Part shown: positions 1 through 10,214 of the stretch, piece by piece
How positions within the stretch are numbered: the stretch's first letter is position 1
Layout of the letters: each line of letters starts with the position of its first letter
Assembly: GCF_012726265.1 (NCBI RefSeq)
Contig: NZ_JAASAG010000002.1
Location: forward strand, 1-64,000
Length of the DNA stretch: 64,000 nucleotides
DNA from: Streptomyces sp. HNM0575
GTDB lineage: Bacteria > Actinomycetota > Actinomycetes > Streptomycetales > Streptomycetaceae
Reading direction: 5' to 3'
Program-made: the position numbers and the translations under genes
The notes under the pieces: generated by a model
Told to the model about the DNA's origin: nothing
Databases searched by the model: none
The model's input: only the letters and a program-made list of their open reading frames with translations

Positions 1-928
1 TGTCCAAAATCCCCGCCACCGGGATCAGCACATCATCCTCAGCGACCTGCGGCTCAGCATCCTCACGCCCACCACGACGCCCACGACGATCCCGATAACG
101 CCCCCGACGACCACGACGACCACCGTCGAAGTCGTCGTCGTCACGACGGCCGCCGCCCTGATTCTGGTTCTGGCCGCCCTGGTTCTGGCCGCCGCCGTCG
201 CCGCCCTTGCCGCCGCGGCCGCGCTGGCGGTCGCGCTTGGACTGGCGGTCCTGCTGCTGACGGCCACCGCCGCCGTCACCGCGCTCGCGGTCACCGCGGG
301 AGCCGTCGCCACGGCCGCCGCCGTCGCCCTTGTGCTGCTGGCCGCCGCCGTCGCGGCCGTCGGTCTTGCCCTCGGCGGTGTCCGCGGCGGCCTCCGCCTT
401 GCCGCCACCGCCCTCGCGCCGGCCGCGGCGCTCGCCGCCGGCCTTCTCCTCGTTCGCGGGCTGTCCCGGAATGTCGATCTGGCCGTCCTGCTGGGTCTCC
501 GCCTCGGAATCGCCCGTACGCGCCCGGGACGTGCTGCGGCGCTTCGGCTTGGCCGACTGCTCGTCGCCTTCGCCGGCGGCGCCCTCGGAGTCCTTGCCGC
601 GGACCGCGGACGCGTCCGCGCCGGAGCCCGAACTCCCGCCCGCCTGCCGCTCCTTGATGGTTTCGATCAGCTGGCTCTTGCGCATGCGCGCAGTGCCCTT
701 GATGCCGAGACCGGAGGCAACTTGCTGAAGCTCGGCGAGCACCATGCCCTCGAGCCCGGTGCCGGAGCGCCGACGCTTGGGCGCAGCACCGGAGGCAGGC
801 GCGGCAGCAGCGTCCGTGGCAGGCGCGTCGGCTTTCTCCGCAGGAGCGCTCCCGGAGGAGTCGCCACCCGAGCCCTCGGACTCAGGAGGAGCGGCGTTCA
901 CGCCCATCAGATCGGTGGTGTCGCTCAC
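1..928 (-). CDS. rho: Transcription termination factor Rho, N-terminal part (cut by window edge)
   Basis: RNA-dependent helicase/ATPase that ends transcription at Rho sites. Only the first 309 codons are visible; the frame runs off the left edge reading VAEDDVLIPVAGILD, the usual entry into the Rho RNA-binding domain. Residues about 55-95 form the Rho N-terminal helical domain (GLEGMVLAELQQVASGLGIK). Residues about 110-290 are a low-complexity Arg/Gly/Gln/Asp tract (RGRR, GGGQNQ, RRDDDD), the large insertion typical of actinobacterial Rho. GTG at 928 is preceded by GGAAGGAC at good spacing. It lies downstream of thrB in the same direction but after a 434-base gap, so it probably has its own promoter. 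The ATPase core lies outside the window. Confidence 0.93.
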   Translation of the reverse strand, partial: MSDTTDLMGVNAAPPESEGSGGDSSGSAPAEKADAPATDAAAAPASGAAPKRRRSGTGLEGMVLAELQQVASGLGIKGTARMRKSQLIETIKERQAGGSSGSGADASAVRGKDSEGAAGEGDEQSAKPKRRSTSRARTGDSEAETQQDGQIDIPGQPANEEKAGGERRGRREGGGGKAEAAADTAEGKTDGRDGGGQQHKGDGGGRGDGSRGDRERGDGGGGRQQQDRQSKRDRQRGRGGKGGDGGGQNQGGQNQNQGGGRRDDDDFDGGRRGRRGRYRDRRGRRGGREDAEPQVAEDDVLIPVAGILD

Positions 929-1362
929 AAAGGGTCCTTCCCTGGAGCGGACGTCGGCCTGTCTGGCTCGGCGACCGGTCGTGCTGTCCGGCGATGGTCC
1001 TGTGCGCGCGGACCTGGCCGAAACGGTGGTTCCCGCCCGGATGTACGGCGGGGAGATCAATTCATGGTTCGGCGTGCAAGGAGGAATTGCGTCCTTCACG
1101 TCGGCTCCGGAGCGTGCTCGGGACCGCTCCGCAAAGCGAAGCAGCGTGGGAGGCTCCTGGAGGAAGAGGCGATCCTGGGCCTCTGCCCTGGGGATCACTC
1201 AAGCACTGCACTCTACGGACCAGCACAGAGTTTCACGTGTGGATCACGAGACTGCGAGCACTGACTTGAGGTTAACACTACCGGACCCAACAAACATTCC
1301 CCCTTCCTGGATCATGGGCCTCTCCCGGGCCCCCGCCGGCTGCGCCGGGCCGTACAACGTCG
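929..1362. other. rho-thrB intergenic region (rho leader)
   Basis: No gene is supported in these 434 bases. Given its length and position this is probably the rho promoter and leader. On the minus strand a TAGTGT hexamer (complement of 1275-1280) could be a -10 element, but I see no convincing -35. The G+C-rich stretch at about 1320-1352 can fold imperfectly and may end thrB transcription. Confidence 0.4.
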
Positions 1363-2313
1363 TCACCGGGACGTGCCGCGATCCGCGCCGCCGTCCGCCT
1401 TGAGCGGCAGGACACTGGCCCCCGCGGTGTCGAGGCTCAGCCTGTTCGCCGTCCACTGCTCGCCCGCGAGCTGCGCCACCTTGTCGGCGGCACCGTGGCC
1501 CTCGGGGAGTGCGAGCACCGTGGGGCCCGCACCCGAGACAACAGCTGGGACGCCGTCGGCCCGCAGCCGGTTCACCAATTCCACGCTCTCCTTCATGGCG
1601 GGTGCGCGGTACTCCTGGTGCAGCCGGTCCTCCGTGGCCGGCAGCAGCAGATCGGGGCGCCTGGTCAGCGCCTCGACGAGCAGCGCGGCGCGGCCGGCGT
1701 TGAACGCGGCGTCCACATGCGGGACATGACGGGGCAGCAGCTCCCGGGCCGTCTCCGTCGGCAAGGGATTCGCGGGTACGAAGACCACCGGCACGACGGC
1801 TTCGGAGGGCTCCATCCTGATCGCCCGCGCCGCGCCCCCGTCCATCCAGGCCAGGGTGAATCCGCCCAGCAGACAGGCCGCGACGTTGTCCGGGTGTCCC
1901 TCGATCTCGGTGGCCAGCTCCAGCGTCGCCGCGTCGTTGAGCTTGGCCTCGCCGCCCGTGGTGACCGCACGCGCGGCCACGACGCCCGCGCAGATGGCCG
2001 CGGACGACGAGCCGAGGCCGCGTCCGTGCGGGATGCGGTTGGCGCAGACGACCTCGAGGCCGCGCGGCTGGCCGCCGAGCAGGTCGAAGGCCGTACGCAG
2101 CGAGCGTACGAGCAGATGGTCCTCGTCGCGCGGCAGGGTCTCCGCGCCCTCTCCCGCGATGTCGACGTGCAGGCCGGAGTCGGCGACCCGGACGACGACG
2201 TCGTCGTAGAGACCCAGTGCGAGGCCCAGTGCGTCATAGCCGGGGCCGAGGTTGGCACTGGTGGCGGGAACGCGCACGCGGACGGCTGCGGCGCGGAAGG
2301 CGGGACCGGCCAT
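1363..2313 (-). CDS. thrB: Homoserine kinase
   Basis: Phosphorylates homoserine to O-phosphohomoserine, the substrate of the threonine synthase encoded upstream (cytosolic). 316 residues, normal for the GHMP-kinase family. The ATP-binding motif PHGRGLGSSSAAICAG is at residues 95-110, and an N-terminal VPATSANLGPGYDALG segment matches family motif 1. The frame stays open to 2562, but ATG at 2313 is chosen because family homology begins at once (AVRVRVPATSAN) and AAGGAGA lies about 12 bases upstream. It is the last threonine gene of the leftward hom-thrC-thrB series, separated from thrC by 451 bases. Confidence 0.95.
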   Translation of the reverse strand: MAGPAFRAAAVRVRVPATSANLGPGYDALGLALGLYDDVVVRVADSGLHVDIAGEGAETLPRDEDHLLVRSLRTAFDLLGGQPRGLEVVCANRIPHGRGLGSSSAAICAGVVAARAVTTGGEAKLNDAATLELATEIEGHPDNVAACLLGGFTLAWMDGGAARAIRMEPSEAVVPVVFVPANPLPTETARELLPRHVPHVDAAFNAGRAALLVEALTRRPDLLLPATEDRLHQEYRAPAMKESVELVNRLRADGVPAVVSGAGPTVLALPEGHGAADKVAQLAGEQWTANRLSLDTAGASVLPLKADGGADRGTSR

Positions 2314-2764
2314 CTCCCGATGACTCTCCTTGGATTGTTGACGCGATTTCCCATGGACCGCGGCGGCGACGCCGGGAGGGTCGCGGCCAGGCGACCCTGT
2401 GCGGTTCCGGCCCGCCGGACCGGGTGGGGTCTCCAGTGCTCCACTGCTGGGGACGAGGAGATGCCCCGGAGTACGTACGGGGGGTGGGATGAACGCAAGC
2501 TTATCGAAGGAAGGTTCAGTGGCGACACAGGGCGCACGGGAGGCGCACGATGCGTGTCGCAAGCCGCTGCGCGCTCCCTCGCCACCGGTCTCCGTACCGG
2601 ACGGCTTTCGTCACCGGCTGCGGGGTGCCGCGCCGGTCGACGGATGACTGCCCGCCGCCCGCGCGTACGAACCGTACGGCCGACGGCTTCGAAACGGAAG
2701 ACTCGGCGACGGTCAGGACCGCGGCCGTCGAGAGCCGGTTCCCGTCCGCTCCCGTCCCCAACTC
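2314..2764. other. thrB-thrC intergenic region
   Basis: 451 bases without a supported gene. The open frames here lack family resemblance and coding-like codon position bias. A separate thrB promoter may lie here, since the spacing is too long for translational coupling with thrC. I see no riboswitch or attenuator that I can defend. Confidence 0.4.
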
Positions 2765-3853
2765 TCAGGCCAGGCCCAGGCGTTCGGCCGCGGCGTCCGC
2801 GTCGATCGGCACCGTCACCGGCTGCGGAGCGCCGGCGACCGCCCAGTCGGGGTCCTTCAGGCCGTTGCCGGTGACCGTGCAGACCACGCGCTGCCCCGGC
2901 TCCAGCCTGCCCTGCTCGGCGGCCTGGAGCAGACCGGCGACCGAAGCGGACGACGCCGGTTCGACGAAGACGCCCTCCCGCGACGACAACAGCTTGTAGG
3001 CGCGCAGGATCTGACGGTCCGTCACGGAGTCGATGAAGCCGCCCGACTCGTCCCGTGCGCGCTCCGCGAGCTGCCACGACGCAGGGTTGCCGATGCGGAT
3101 CGCGGTGGCGATCGTGCTCGGGTCCTTCACGGGCTCACCGCGCACGATGGGTGCGGCGCCGGAGGCCTGGAAGCCCCACATGCGGGGAGCGCGTGTGGCG
3201 GGACCGTCGGCGAGGTACTCGCTGTAACCGCGCCAGTACGCAGTGATGTTGCCGGCGTTGCCGACCGGGAGGACATGCACGTCGGGAGCGTCCCCGAGCA
3301 TGTCGACGATCTCGAACGCAGCGGTCTTCTGGCCCTCGATGCGGTCGGGGTTGACCGAATTGACAAGCGCCACCGGGTACTTCTCCGAAAGCCCGCGGGC
3401 AAGCGTGAGGCAGTCGTCGAAATTGCCGTCCACCTGGAGGATCTTGGCGCCGTGCACCAGGGCCTGGCCCATCTTGCCCAGCGCGATCTTGCCCTGGGGC
3501 ACGAGGACGGCGCAGACCATCCCGGCGCGTACGGCATAGGCGGCGGCCGACGCCGAAGTGTTGCCCGTGGAGGCGCAGATGACGGCCTGCGCGCCGTCTT
3601 CGCGGGCGCGAGTGATCGCCGTCGTCATGCCGCGGTCCTTGAAGGAGCCCGTGGGGTTGGCGCCCTCCACCTTCAAGTGGACGTCGCAGCCGGTGAGTTC
3701 GGAGAGCAGCTGCGCGGGCACGAGCGGCGTGCCGCCCTCGCGCAGGGTGACGGGAGCGGTGTCCGCGCCGAAGGGCAGCCGCTCGCGGTACTCCTCGATG
3801 ACGCCGCGCCACTGGCGGGAGGTGGCGGGTGCTGCGGTTTCCATGGTCGTCAC
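2765..3853 (-). CDS. thrC: Threonine synthase
   Basis: PLP enzyme converting O-phosphohomoserine to threonine. 362 residues, fold type II short form. The PLP lysine is K72 in the [10 protein letters not shown] motif. [11 protein letters not shown] (about 110-120) and a glycine-rich PVGNAGN loop (about 197-203) bind substrate and PLP phosphate. Two starts are plausible: GTG at 3853, or ATG three codons later at 3844, which has GAGGAC at better spacing. It lies between hom and thrB in the same direction, 76 bases after the hom stop. Confidence 0.96.
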   Translation of the reverse strand: MTTMETAAPATSRQWRGVIEEYRERLPFGADTAPVTLREGGTPLVPAQLLSELTGCDVHLKVEGANPTGSFKDRGMTTAITRAREDGAQAVICASTGNTSASAAAYAVRAGMVCAVLVPQGKIALGKMGQALVHGAKILQVDGNFDDCLTLARGLSEKYPVALVNSVNPDRIEGQKTAAFEIVDMLGDAPDVHVLPVGNAGNITAYWRGYSEYLADGPATRAPRMWGFQASGAAPIVRGEPVKDPSTIATAIRIGNPASWQLAERARDESGGFIDSVTDRQILRAYKLLSSREGVFVEPASSASVAGLLQAAEQGRLEPGQRVVCTVTGNGLKDPDWAVAGAPQPVTVPIDADAAAERLGLA

Positions 3854-3929
3854 TGTCCTCGATTCCCCTGTGCCCGGGACCCGTTGCGGTTCCCGTACGT
3901 ACGACGCCCCGTATGGCTCGTCCGTGCTC

Positions 3930-5222
3930 TCATTCGCCCTCGACCCGCATGATGCTGGCCACGCCGCGCACGGTGTCGAGGCCGCGCAGCGCCTCCACGG
4001 TCGCGCTCAGCGCCGAGTCGGGCGCGCTGTGCGTGACGACGACGAGCCACGCGTCGCCGTCCTTGCCCTGCTGGCGCACGGTGTCGATGGAGACGCCGTG
4101 CTCCGCGAAGGTGGTGGCGACCTGTGCGAGGACGCCGGGCTTGTCGGTCACGTCGAGGCTGATGTGGTAGCGCGTGACGACCTCGCCCATCGGTGAGACC
4201 GGCAGCTGCGCGTACGCCGATTCGCCCGGCCCCCGCGCCCCGTTGAGCTTGTTGCGGCAGGCGGCGACCAGGTCGCCCAGCACGGCGGAGGCCGTGGGGG
4301 AACCGCCCGCGCCCGGTCCGTAGAACATCAGCTGGCCGGCGGCGTCCGACTCGACGAAGACGGCGTTGTATGCCTCGCGTACGCCCGCGAGCGGATGGCC
4401 GAGCGGGATCATCGCGGGGTGCACGCGGGCCGTGACGGAGCGGCCGTCGGCGGTCCGCTCGCAGATGGCGAGCAGCTTCACCGTGCAGCCCATGCGTTTC
4501 GCGGAGGCGATGTCGGCGGAGGTGACCTCGGTGAGGCCCTCGCGGTGCACGTCGTCCAGGCGAACCCGCGTGTGGAAGGCGATCCCCGCGAGGATGGCCG
4601 CCTTTGCCGCGGCGTCGAAGCCCTCGACGTCGGCCGTGGGGTCTGCTTCCGCGTAGCCGAGCGCGGTGGCCTCGTCCAGGGCCTCGGCGTAGCCGGCGCC
4701 GGTCGAGTCCATGCGGTCGAGGATGAAGTTCGTGGTGCCGTTGACGATGCCGAGCACCCGGTTGACCTTGTCGCCCGCCAGGGACTCGCGCAGCGGCCTG
4801 ACCAGGGGGATCGCGGCCGCCACCGCCGCCTCGTAGTAGAGGTCGGCGCCGTGCTTCTCGGCCGCCTCGTGGAGGGTCGGGCCGTCCTCGGCGAGCAGGG
4901 CCTTGTTGGCCGTCACGACGCTCGCGCCGTGCTCGAAGGCGGAGGTGATCAGCTTGCGCGCCGGTTCGAGGCCGCCGATCACCTCGACGACCACGTCGAC
5001 GTCCGCACGCCGTACCAGGGCGGCGGCGTCCGTCGTCACCAGCGCCGGGTCCACGCCCTCGCGCACCCGGTCGGGGCGCCGCACCGCGACGCCGGCCAGC
5101 TCGACCGGGGCGCCGATACGGGCGGCGAGGTCCTCCGCGTGCGTCGTCATGATGCGTGCCACCTCTGAGCCGACGACCCCACAGCCCAGCAGCGCCACCT
5201 TCAGCGGACGCGTACGCATCAT
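3930..5222 (-). CDS. hom: Homoserine dehydrogenase
   Basis: NAD(P)H-dependent reduction of aspartate semialdehyde to homoserine, the branch point towards threonine and methionine. 430 residues. The Rossmann motif LLGCGVVG is at about 11-18. The catalytic domain follows ([33 protein letters not shown]). A C-terminal ACT domain (about 350-425, [20 protein letters not shown]) is the usual site of threonine feedback inhibition. The start MMRTRPLK leaves two adjacent ATGs. It follows lysA by 93 bases and precedes thrC, so one aspartate-family unit is likely. Confidence 0.96.
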   Translation of the reverse strand: MMRTRPLKVALLGCGVVGSEVARIMTTHAEDLAARIGAPVELAGVAVRRPDRVREGVDPALVTTDAAALVRRADVDVVVEVIGGLEPARKLITSAFEHGASVVTANKALLAEDGPTLHEAAEKHGADLYYEAAVAAAIPLVRPLRESLAGDKVNRVLGIVNGTTNFILDRMDSTGAGYAEALDEATALGYAEADPTADVEGFDAAAKAAILAGIAFHTRVRLDDVHREGLTEVTSADIASAKRMGCTVKLLAICERTADGRSVTARVHPAMIPLGHPLAGVREAYNAVFVESDAAGQLMFYGPGAGGSPTASAVLGDLVAACRNKLNGARGPGESAYAQLPVSPMGEVVTRYHISLDVTDKPGVLAQVATTFAEHGVSIDTVRQQGKDGDAWLVVVTHSAPDSALSATVEALRGLDTVRGVASIMRVEGE

Positions 5223-5315
5223 CCGACCTCGCCTCTCGTCATTTCCTGTGCTGTCAGTCTCACGTACCGGTACGGAGATTCCACGCTCGTTCCAAGATGT
5301 GGGACGAATGTCTCG

Positions 5316-6734
5316 CTAACCGACATCCAGCCGGAGGAGATCCTCCTCCGTCTCCCGCCGCACGATCACGCGCGCCCCGCCGTCCCGCACGGCGACGACC
5401 GGCGGGCGCAGCGCGTGGTTGTAGTTGTTCGCCATGGACCGGCAGTACGCGCCCGTCGCGGGCACGGCCAGCAGGTCCCCCGGGGCCAGATCGGCGGGCA
5501 GGAACGCGTCCCGCACCACGATGTCCCCGCTCTCGCAGTGCTTGCCGACAACCCGGGAGAGCATCGGCCCTGCGGTCGAGGACCGGGAGACGAGCGAGAC
5601 GCTGTACTCCGCGTCGTACAGGGCGGTGCGCACGTTGTCCGACATGCCGCCGTCCACGCTCACGTACGTACGCAGGCCCTGGAGCTCCTTGACCGTGCCC
5701 GTCTCGTACACCGTGCACGCGGAGGGGCCGACGACGGCGCGGCCCGGCTCGACCGACAGCCGCGGCACGGCGAGACCCGCGCCACGGCACTCGCGGCCGA
5801 CGATCTCGCGGAGCGACGCGGCGATCTCATGCGGCTCGCTCGGGTCGTCCTCGGGCGTGTACGCGATGCCGAGACCGCCGCCGAGGTCGATCTCCGGCAG
5901 CTCCAGTCCGTGCTCGTCGCGGATGTCGGCGAGCAGGCCGACGACGCGGTGCGCGGCGACCTCGAAGCCGGAGGTGTCGAAGATCTGGGAGCCGATGTGC
6001 GAGTGGATTCCGACCAGTTCGAGGCTGTCGAGCTTCAGCACGCGGCGTACGGCTTCGGCGGCCTGGCCTCCCCCGGCCTCCGGCTGGGTGGCGCCGCCGG
6101 CGAGCGCGAGGCCGAACTTCTGGTCTTCGTGCGCCGTGGCGATGAACTCGTGGGTGTGCGCCTCGACGCCGACCGTGACGCGGATCTGGACGGGCTGCCG
6201 GCGGCCGAGGCTTTCGGCGACGTGCGCGACCCGGACGATCTCCTGGAAGGAGTCCAGCACGATCCGCCCGACGCCCGCCTTCACGGCCTGCTCGATCTCC
6301 GCGGAGGACTTGTTGTTGCCGTGCAGCGCGATCCGCTCCGCGGGCATGCCGGCGGCGAGGGCGACGGACAGTTCGCCGCCCGAGCAGACGTCGAGATTCA
6401 GCCCTTCCTCGGTCAGCCAGCGCACGACGGCACGGGAGAGGAAGGCCTTGCCCGCGTAGAAGACGTCGGCGTCCGCGCCGAAGGCGTCGCGCCAGGCGCG
6501 GCAGCGGGCACGGAAGTCGGCCTCGTCGAGCACGAAGAGGGGGGTGCCGAACTCCTCGGCCAGATCCTTCACGTCGACGCCGCCGACGGTGACCGAACCG
6601 GTGGAGGTGCGGGCCGCGGTCTTCGGCCAGACGCGGGGGTTCAGCTCGTTGAGGTCGTCGGGAGGCGCGGTGTAGTGGCCCTCGGGGAGCACATCGGCGT
6701 GCCGGGGCCCTGCGGGGTGCGCGGAGCGGCTCAT
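5316..6734 (-). CDS. lysA: Diaminopimelate decarboxylase
   Basis: PLP enzyme for the last lysine step, meso-diaminopimelate to lysine. 472 residues, alanine-racemase-like barrel plus C-terminal beta domain. The PLP lysine is K96 in [10 protein letters not shown]; a [14 protein letters not shown] phosphate-binding loop and the CESGD catalytic cysteine motif are present. The frame stays open to 7100, but that extension is low-complexity Arg/Pro/Glu from an intergenic repeat tract. ATG at 6734 with AAAGGA about 8 bases upstream starts at the usual family N-terminus. Confidence 0.95.
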   Translation of the reverse strand: MSRSAHPAGPRHADVLPEGHYTAPPDDLNELNPRVWPKTAARTSTGSVTVGGVDVKDLAEEFGTPLFVLDEADFRARCRAWRDAFGADADVFYAGKAFLSRAVVRWLTEEGLNLDVCSGGELSVALAAGMPAERIALHGNNKSSAEIEQAVKAGVGRIVLDSFQEIVRVAHVAESLGRRQPVQIRVTVGVEAHTHEFIATAHEDQKFGLALAGGATQPEAGGGQAAEAVRRVLKLDSLELVGIHSHIGSQIFDTSGFEVAAHRVVGLLADIRDEHGLELPEIDLGGGLGIAYTPEDDPSEPHEIAASLREIVGRECRGAGLAVPRLSVEPGRAVVGPSACTVYETGTVKELQGLRTYVSVDGGMSDNVRTALYDAEYSVSLVSRSSTAGPMLSRVVGKHCESGDIVVRDAFLPADLAPGDLLAVPATGAYCRSMANNYNHALRPPVVAVRDGGARVIVRRETEEDLLRLDVG

Positions 6735-6777
6735 GCGGTGGTCCTTTGCGCGGTTAGAAGTCTGGGGTCTCGGGGGT

Positions 6778-6964
6778 TCTTTGAAGCTCGGGGGTCTCTG
6801 GAGCTTGGTGTTCTTTGAAGCTCGTGGTTCTCGGAGGCTCGGGCTCGGGGTTCTCGGAGGCTCGGGCTCGGTGGCTCGCTCCGGTGCGGTCTGAGGTGCC
6901 GGGCTCCGGTCTCTGTGTCCGGTCTCTGTATCCGGTGCCGGTATCCGGTGCCCGGGTCCCGGGC
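6778..6964. repeat. Degenerate tandem repeats upstream of lysA
   Basis: The spacer between nrtL and lysA is built of drifting short repeats: copies of TTCTTTGAAGCTCG, then TTCTCGGAGGCTCGGGCTCG twice, then GTCTCTGTGTCCG / GTATCCGGTGCC variants. No protein is supported. It may simply be replication slippage, but it occupies the lysA leader. Confidence 0.6.
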
Positions 6965-7864
6965 TCAGAGATGTGCGGGCGTGCTCACGCCGAGCTGGGT
7001 CAGGCCGCCTGCCAGCACGGTCCCGGTGGCTTCGACGAGGGCCAGCCGGGCGCGGTGGGCGGCCCCGGGTTTCTCGTCGCCGCTGGGCAGCGGCGGACAC
7101 CGGTCGTGGAAGTCGAAGAAGGCGTCACCTACGGCGACCAGGTGGCGGGCGTGACGTCCGGCGTCCCCCTGCTCGCTGACGCGCCGCTGATCGGCGAGCA
7201 GCGCGAGCAGCGCCGCACCGCTGGGGCCGTACGGGGATCCGGCGTCGGCTGCCGCGTACGGTTCGCTGCCGAAGCCCAGGTCACGGGCGTTCCGTACGAG
7301 CGCACGGGCCCGCGCATGCGCGTACTGCACCCGGAAGAGGGTGCTCGCCTCCGCGGTACGAACGGCCAGCGCGGCCGGGGCCTCGCCCGTGGCACCGCTC
7401 CACCGCGCGATGTCGGCGGCGGGAGCGTCGGTGACCTGTGTGCCGAAGGAGACGGGGGGCTCTTGGTCGTCGTCGTTGGGCGACCGGCCCGGGGGGTTCT
7501 TCGACGCCGGGTGCGAGGGCCGCCGCTGCGGCCGGGACAGCTCCGCGACGAGGTCCGCCCGCGCGCGCTCGTCCAGGGTGACGTTGAGGAACCCGCCTCC
7601 GGTGATCTCCACGTTGCGGATCCCGGCTTCCCGCACGAGCCTGTCCCGCAGCGCTCCGGCCACGTCGTACGGCGTCATGCCCGCCGGTCCGGCCAGCCGG
7701 AAGGCCACGCTCACCGCGTAGTCCCCGGCCCCGCGGCGCGGCGGCGACTCGACGGTCACCCGCTGCGGCAACCCGGTGCCCGCGCGTACGGCCCCCAGCT
7801 CGCCGTCCTCCGCGGTACGGCGTACCGCATGCAGCACGGTGCGGGAGAGCTGGGCGGGTGTCAC
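6965..7864 (-). CDS. nrtL: ArgS-related anticodon-binding protein (NrtL type)
   Basis: 299 residues resembling arginyl-tRNA synthetase without a catalytic core. An N-terminal Add-1-like region (about 1-110, ends in [13 protein letters not shown]) is joined by a disordered linker ([20 protein letters not shown]) to a DALR-type helical anticodon-binding domain (about 165-299, [20 protein letters not shown]). No HIGH or KMSKS motif is visible, so aminoacylation is not expected. The name follows the NCBI family as I remember it; its function is not established. The start is GTG at 7864. It lies between lysA and the response regulator, 1 kb from a tRNA-Arg gene on the other strand. Confidence 0.75.
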   Translation of the reverse strand: MTPAQLSRTVLHAVRRTAEDGELGAVRAGTGLPQRVTVESPPRRGAGDYAVSVAFRLAGPAGMTPYDVAGALRDRLVREAGIRNVEITGGGFLNVTLDERARADLVAELSRPQRRPSHPASKNPPGRSPNDDDQEPPVSFGTQVTDAPAADIARWSGATGEAPAALAVRTAEASTLFRVQYAHARARALVRNARDLGFGSEPYAAADAGSPYGPSGAALLALLADQRRVSEQGDAGRHARHLVAVGDAFFDFHDRCPPLPSGDEKPGAAHRARLALVEATGTVLAGGLTQLGVSTPAHL

Positions 7865-8023
7865 AGAGCAAGCGTATGGGAGAGGGGGTGGGTCGGCGCG
7901 AACGGGATTCCGCTGGCGGACGGAAGCGGGGAGGGCGACGGTGCGCGAGGAGGCCGACCTGGCATCGTGAGCCGCACGGCTGCGAGTGACCCGCGGGGTT
8001 ACGGCTGCGGGCTTACGGACGGC

Positions 8024-8467
8024 TCAGTGGTGAGCCGGCCAACCGGCCGGCTCCTGTTCGTCCGCATCCCCCGCACGGGATTCGCCACCGCCGCTGCGGC
8101 CCGTCAACTGCCGCACCATGCGCACGAGTTCGGACGGCTCGAAGGGCTTGGCCAACAACGCGTCGACCGGCGGCTCCTTGCCGTCCTCACCGTCGAACTG
8201 CGTGTGCCCGCTCACGATCGCGACCGGGATGTGCCGAGTGCGCGGATCGGAACGCAGGCGCTCAGCGGTACGCAGCCCGTCGAGCCGCGGCATCGCGACG
8301 TCGAGCGTGACGAGATCCGGCCGTACACCGTGCACCACGTCCAGGCACTCGGCACCGTCGGCAGCGGTCACCACCTCGAAGCCTTCCAGCTCGAGATTGA
8401 CCTTGATCAGCTGCCGGATGACCTTGTCGTCGTCCACGACGAGGACCCGGCCCGAGGTACCTGGCAC
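8024..8467 (-). CDS. Single-domain response regulator (CheY-like)
   Basis: 147 residues: a receiver domain (1-115) plus a short Gly/Glu-rich tail and no output domain. The acidic pocket is D12-D14, the phosphoacceptor D56 (VTLDVAMPRLDG), the conserved lysine K107 (LLAKPFEP). Presumably it acts by protein contact rather than DNA binding. Start GTG at 8467; the ribosome-binding site is weak and the mRNA may be leaderless. No histidine kinase gene is adjacent. It begins the leftward run towards nrtL and lysA. Confidence 0.88.
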   Translation of the reverse strand: MPGTSGRVLVVDDDKVIRQLIKVNLELEGFEVVTAADGAECLDVVHGVRPDLVTLDVAMPRLDGLRTAERLRSDPRTRHIPVAIVSGHTQFDGEDGKEPPVDALLAKPFEPSELVRMVRQLTGRSGGGESRAGDADEQEPAGWPAHH

Positions 8468-8707
8468 ACCCAGAGCCTAGGCACACCCCTGCTCCGGCGT
8501 CCGGCTTTTGCCCTTTTCCACCCGTGCGGGGAGGGGGTTCCGCGCGGGCGGTACGCGCCCGCGACGGGCCCAACGGGCGGACGCGGAGCCCCTCCGGGGT
8601 TGCTTCGAGGCGGCTCTGGGGCGGACAAAACCGGGTTCCGGCGCACCACCACCGAGCTGGTACTGTTCTTCCTGTCGCTGCTGACAGCACAACTGCCAGC
8701 CCGACGA

Positions 8708-8779
8708 GCCCCCGTAGCTCAGGGGATAGAGCAACGGCCTCCGGAGCCGTGTGCGCAGGTTCGAATCCTGCCGGGGGTA
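8708..8779 (+). tRNA. tRNA-Arg (CCG anticodon)
   Basis: A 72-nt cloverleaf: acceptor stem GCCCCCG with CGGGGGT (G-U at 1-72), D arm GCTCAGGGGATAGAGC, anticodon stem ACGGC/GCCGT around loop CTCCGGA with anticodon CCG, and T arm GCAGG-TTCGAATC-CTGC. The discriminator is A and CCA is not encoded. It decodes CGG arginine codons. tRNA genes are frequent landing sites for actinomycete integrative elements, and the sequence after this one differs in character from the core block before it. Confidence 0.96.
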
Positions 8780-8789
8780 CTTCGCAGAG

Positions 8790-8880
8790 AACAGCGTGAA
8801 AGCGCCGCTGACCTGCACGTACACACGCAAGAGAGGGCGGGAGTCAGTCCAACTGACTCCCGCCCTCTCTCAGTGTTCGC
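8790..8880 (+). repeat. Direct repeat, left copy (with hairpin)
   Basis: About 88 bases beginning CAGCGTGA and including CCTGCACGTACACACG and a long hairpin are repeated in the same orientation at 15528-15618 with the same internal spacing (37 bases from AGCGTGA to the stem). Together the copies bracket 6.7 kb carrying tsaD to the RibD-C reductase. Confidence 0.8.
8830..8870 (+). terminator. Hairpin terminator after tRNA-Arg
   Basis: A perfect 19-bp stem, 8830-8848 with 8852-8870, around the 3-nt loop CCA; the stem core is GGGAGTCAG. There is no long T tract, which is usual in actinomycetes. Placed to end the tRNA transcript, and symmetric enough to act in both directions. Confidence 0.8.
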
Positions 8881-9097
8881 GACCCAGACGCGTTCCGACT
8901 TGTTGCTCGACTCCCCGAGAGTGAGCCGAGGACCTGTCTCTGAACCCCCGAACCAGCCCGCCGATTGTCACAGGCGGCACTGCCGCAGATGCGCTGGCCA
9001 ATGCCAGATTCCTCGGAGCTGTCAACGGACGCCGCGGCGCACTCTCCTGACCCGGCGGCTCCGCGCCCTTGCCGGGCTCCGCCATGGGTAGCCTTAC

Positions 9098-9116
9098 TGC
9101 ATATTGGTTGCAACAA
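9098..9116 (+). promoter_or_regulatory. Nur-box-like operator upstream of tsaD
   Basis: TGCATATTGGTTGCAACAA, 28 bases before the tsaD start codon. With the preceding C it reads cTGCAT-ATTGG-TTGCAA, a 6-5-6 arrangement like the nickel-responsive Nur box (TGCaA-N5-ttGCAA, from memory). The same 19-mer with four transitions occurs upstream of sodF at 13590-13608. The regulator itself is not in the window. Confidence 0.55.
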
Positions 9117-9143
9117 CATGACTGATGCAGGAAGGTCTGCGAC

Positions 9144-10214
9144 GTGGTCCAAGGGGTGGTGCTGGGCATCGAGTCGTCCTGTGACGAGACGGGTGCCGGG
9201 CTGGTGCGGGACGGACAGCTGCTGGGGCAGGCCCTCGCGTCGAGCATGGACGAGCACGCGCGCTTCGGCGGGGTGGTGCCGGAGATCGCCGCACGCGCTC
9301 ACGTACACGCCATCCAGCAGGTGATCCGGCAGGCGCTGGACGAAGCAGACCTGACCTTCGGCGACGTCGGCGCGGTTGCCGTGACAACCGGGCCGGGGCT
9401 CTCCGGGGCCCTCCAGATCGGCGTCGCTGCCGCCAAGTCGCTCGCCTACGCGCTGGGTGTGCCGCTCCACGGCGTCCATCACCTGGCGGGGCACGTCGCC
9501 GCGGACACCCTGGAGCACGGTCCGCTTCCGGATCCGTGCATGGTGCTGATCGTCTCTGGCGGCCACACCTCACTGCTGCTCGTGCGCGATCTGGTGCGCG
9601 AGCCGATCCTGCACCTGGGCGACACCCTCGACGACGCGGCCGGCGAGTGCTTCGACAAGGTCGCCCGGGTCTTCGGTCTTCCCTATCCGGGCGGGCCGGC
9701 CATCGACCGTGCGGCACGGCAGGGTGATCCCGCCGCGGTCTCATTTCCCCGTCCGCTGACCGGGCCGCGCGACGCCCCGTACGACTTCTCCTTCTCCGGT
9801 CTGAAGACGGCGGCGGCCCGCTGGGCGGAGAGCCTGCGTGACGTCGCCGGTGGACTGCCCGTCGCGGACGGAGCGGCATCGCTTCAGGAGGCGGTCGCCG
9901 ACGTGCTGACCCGCAAGGCGGTGGCCGCCTGCACCGAGCACGGTGTGGACACCCTCGTCGTCGTCGGCGGCGTCGCGGCGAACTCGCGGGTGCGTCGCCT
10001 CGCCCAGGAGCGCTGTGACGCGGCGGGAATCTCGCTGCGCGTACCGCCGATGAAGCTGTGCACGGACAACGGCGCGATGATCGCCGCAGTGGGCGATCTG
10101 CTGGTGCGGGCAGGTTCGCCCGCGGCACCGCTCGATGTGTCCATCGACCCGTCGGCACCCCTGGAGTTCGCGGCGCTCCAGCCGTCCTCAGCCCCGGGGC
10201 GGGTCGCGTTATGA
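9144..10214 (+). CDS. tsaD: tRNA N6-threonylcarbamoyladenosine synthase TsaD, probable second copy
   Basis: TsaD/Kae1 ASKHA-fold protein that transfers threonylcarbamoyl to A37 of ANN-decoding tRNAs, working with TsaB and TsaE. 356 residues, full length. N-terminal [15 protein letters not shown], metal site H113/H117 in HHLAGHVAA, and [30 protein letters not shown] and FSGLKTA motifs are all intact. Start GTG at 9144 with GGAAGGT 7 bases upstream. The housekeeping Streptomyces tsaD usually sits with tsaB and rimI; here the neighbours are a GNAT and alaS, so this is probably a paralog (inference). Its TGA overlaps the next ATG (ATGA). Confidence 0.9.
   Translation: MVQGVVLGIESSCDETGAGLVRDGQLLGQALASSMDEHARFGGVVPEIAARAHVHAIQQVIRQALDEADLTFGDVGAVAVTTGPGLSGALQIGVAAAKSLAYALGVPLHGVHHLAGHVAADTLEHGPLPDPCMVLIVSGGHTSLLLVRDLVREPILHLGDTLDDAAGECFDKVARVFGLPYPGGPAIDRAARQGDPAAVSFPRPLTGPRDAPYDFSFSGLKTAAARWAESLRDVAGGLPVADGAASLQEAVADVLTRKAVAACTEHGVDTLVVVGGVAANSRVRRLAQERCDAAGISLRVPPMKLCTDNGAMIAAVGDLLVRAGSPAAPLDVSIDPSAPLEFAALQPSSAPGRVAL

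Noticed and set aside
8477..8830. Minus-strand 117-codon frame containing RQDSNLRTRLRRPLLYPLSYGG
   Set aside because: This is the well-known spurious translation of the antisense of a tRNA gene; the tRNA-Arg explains it.
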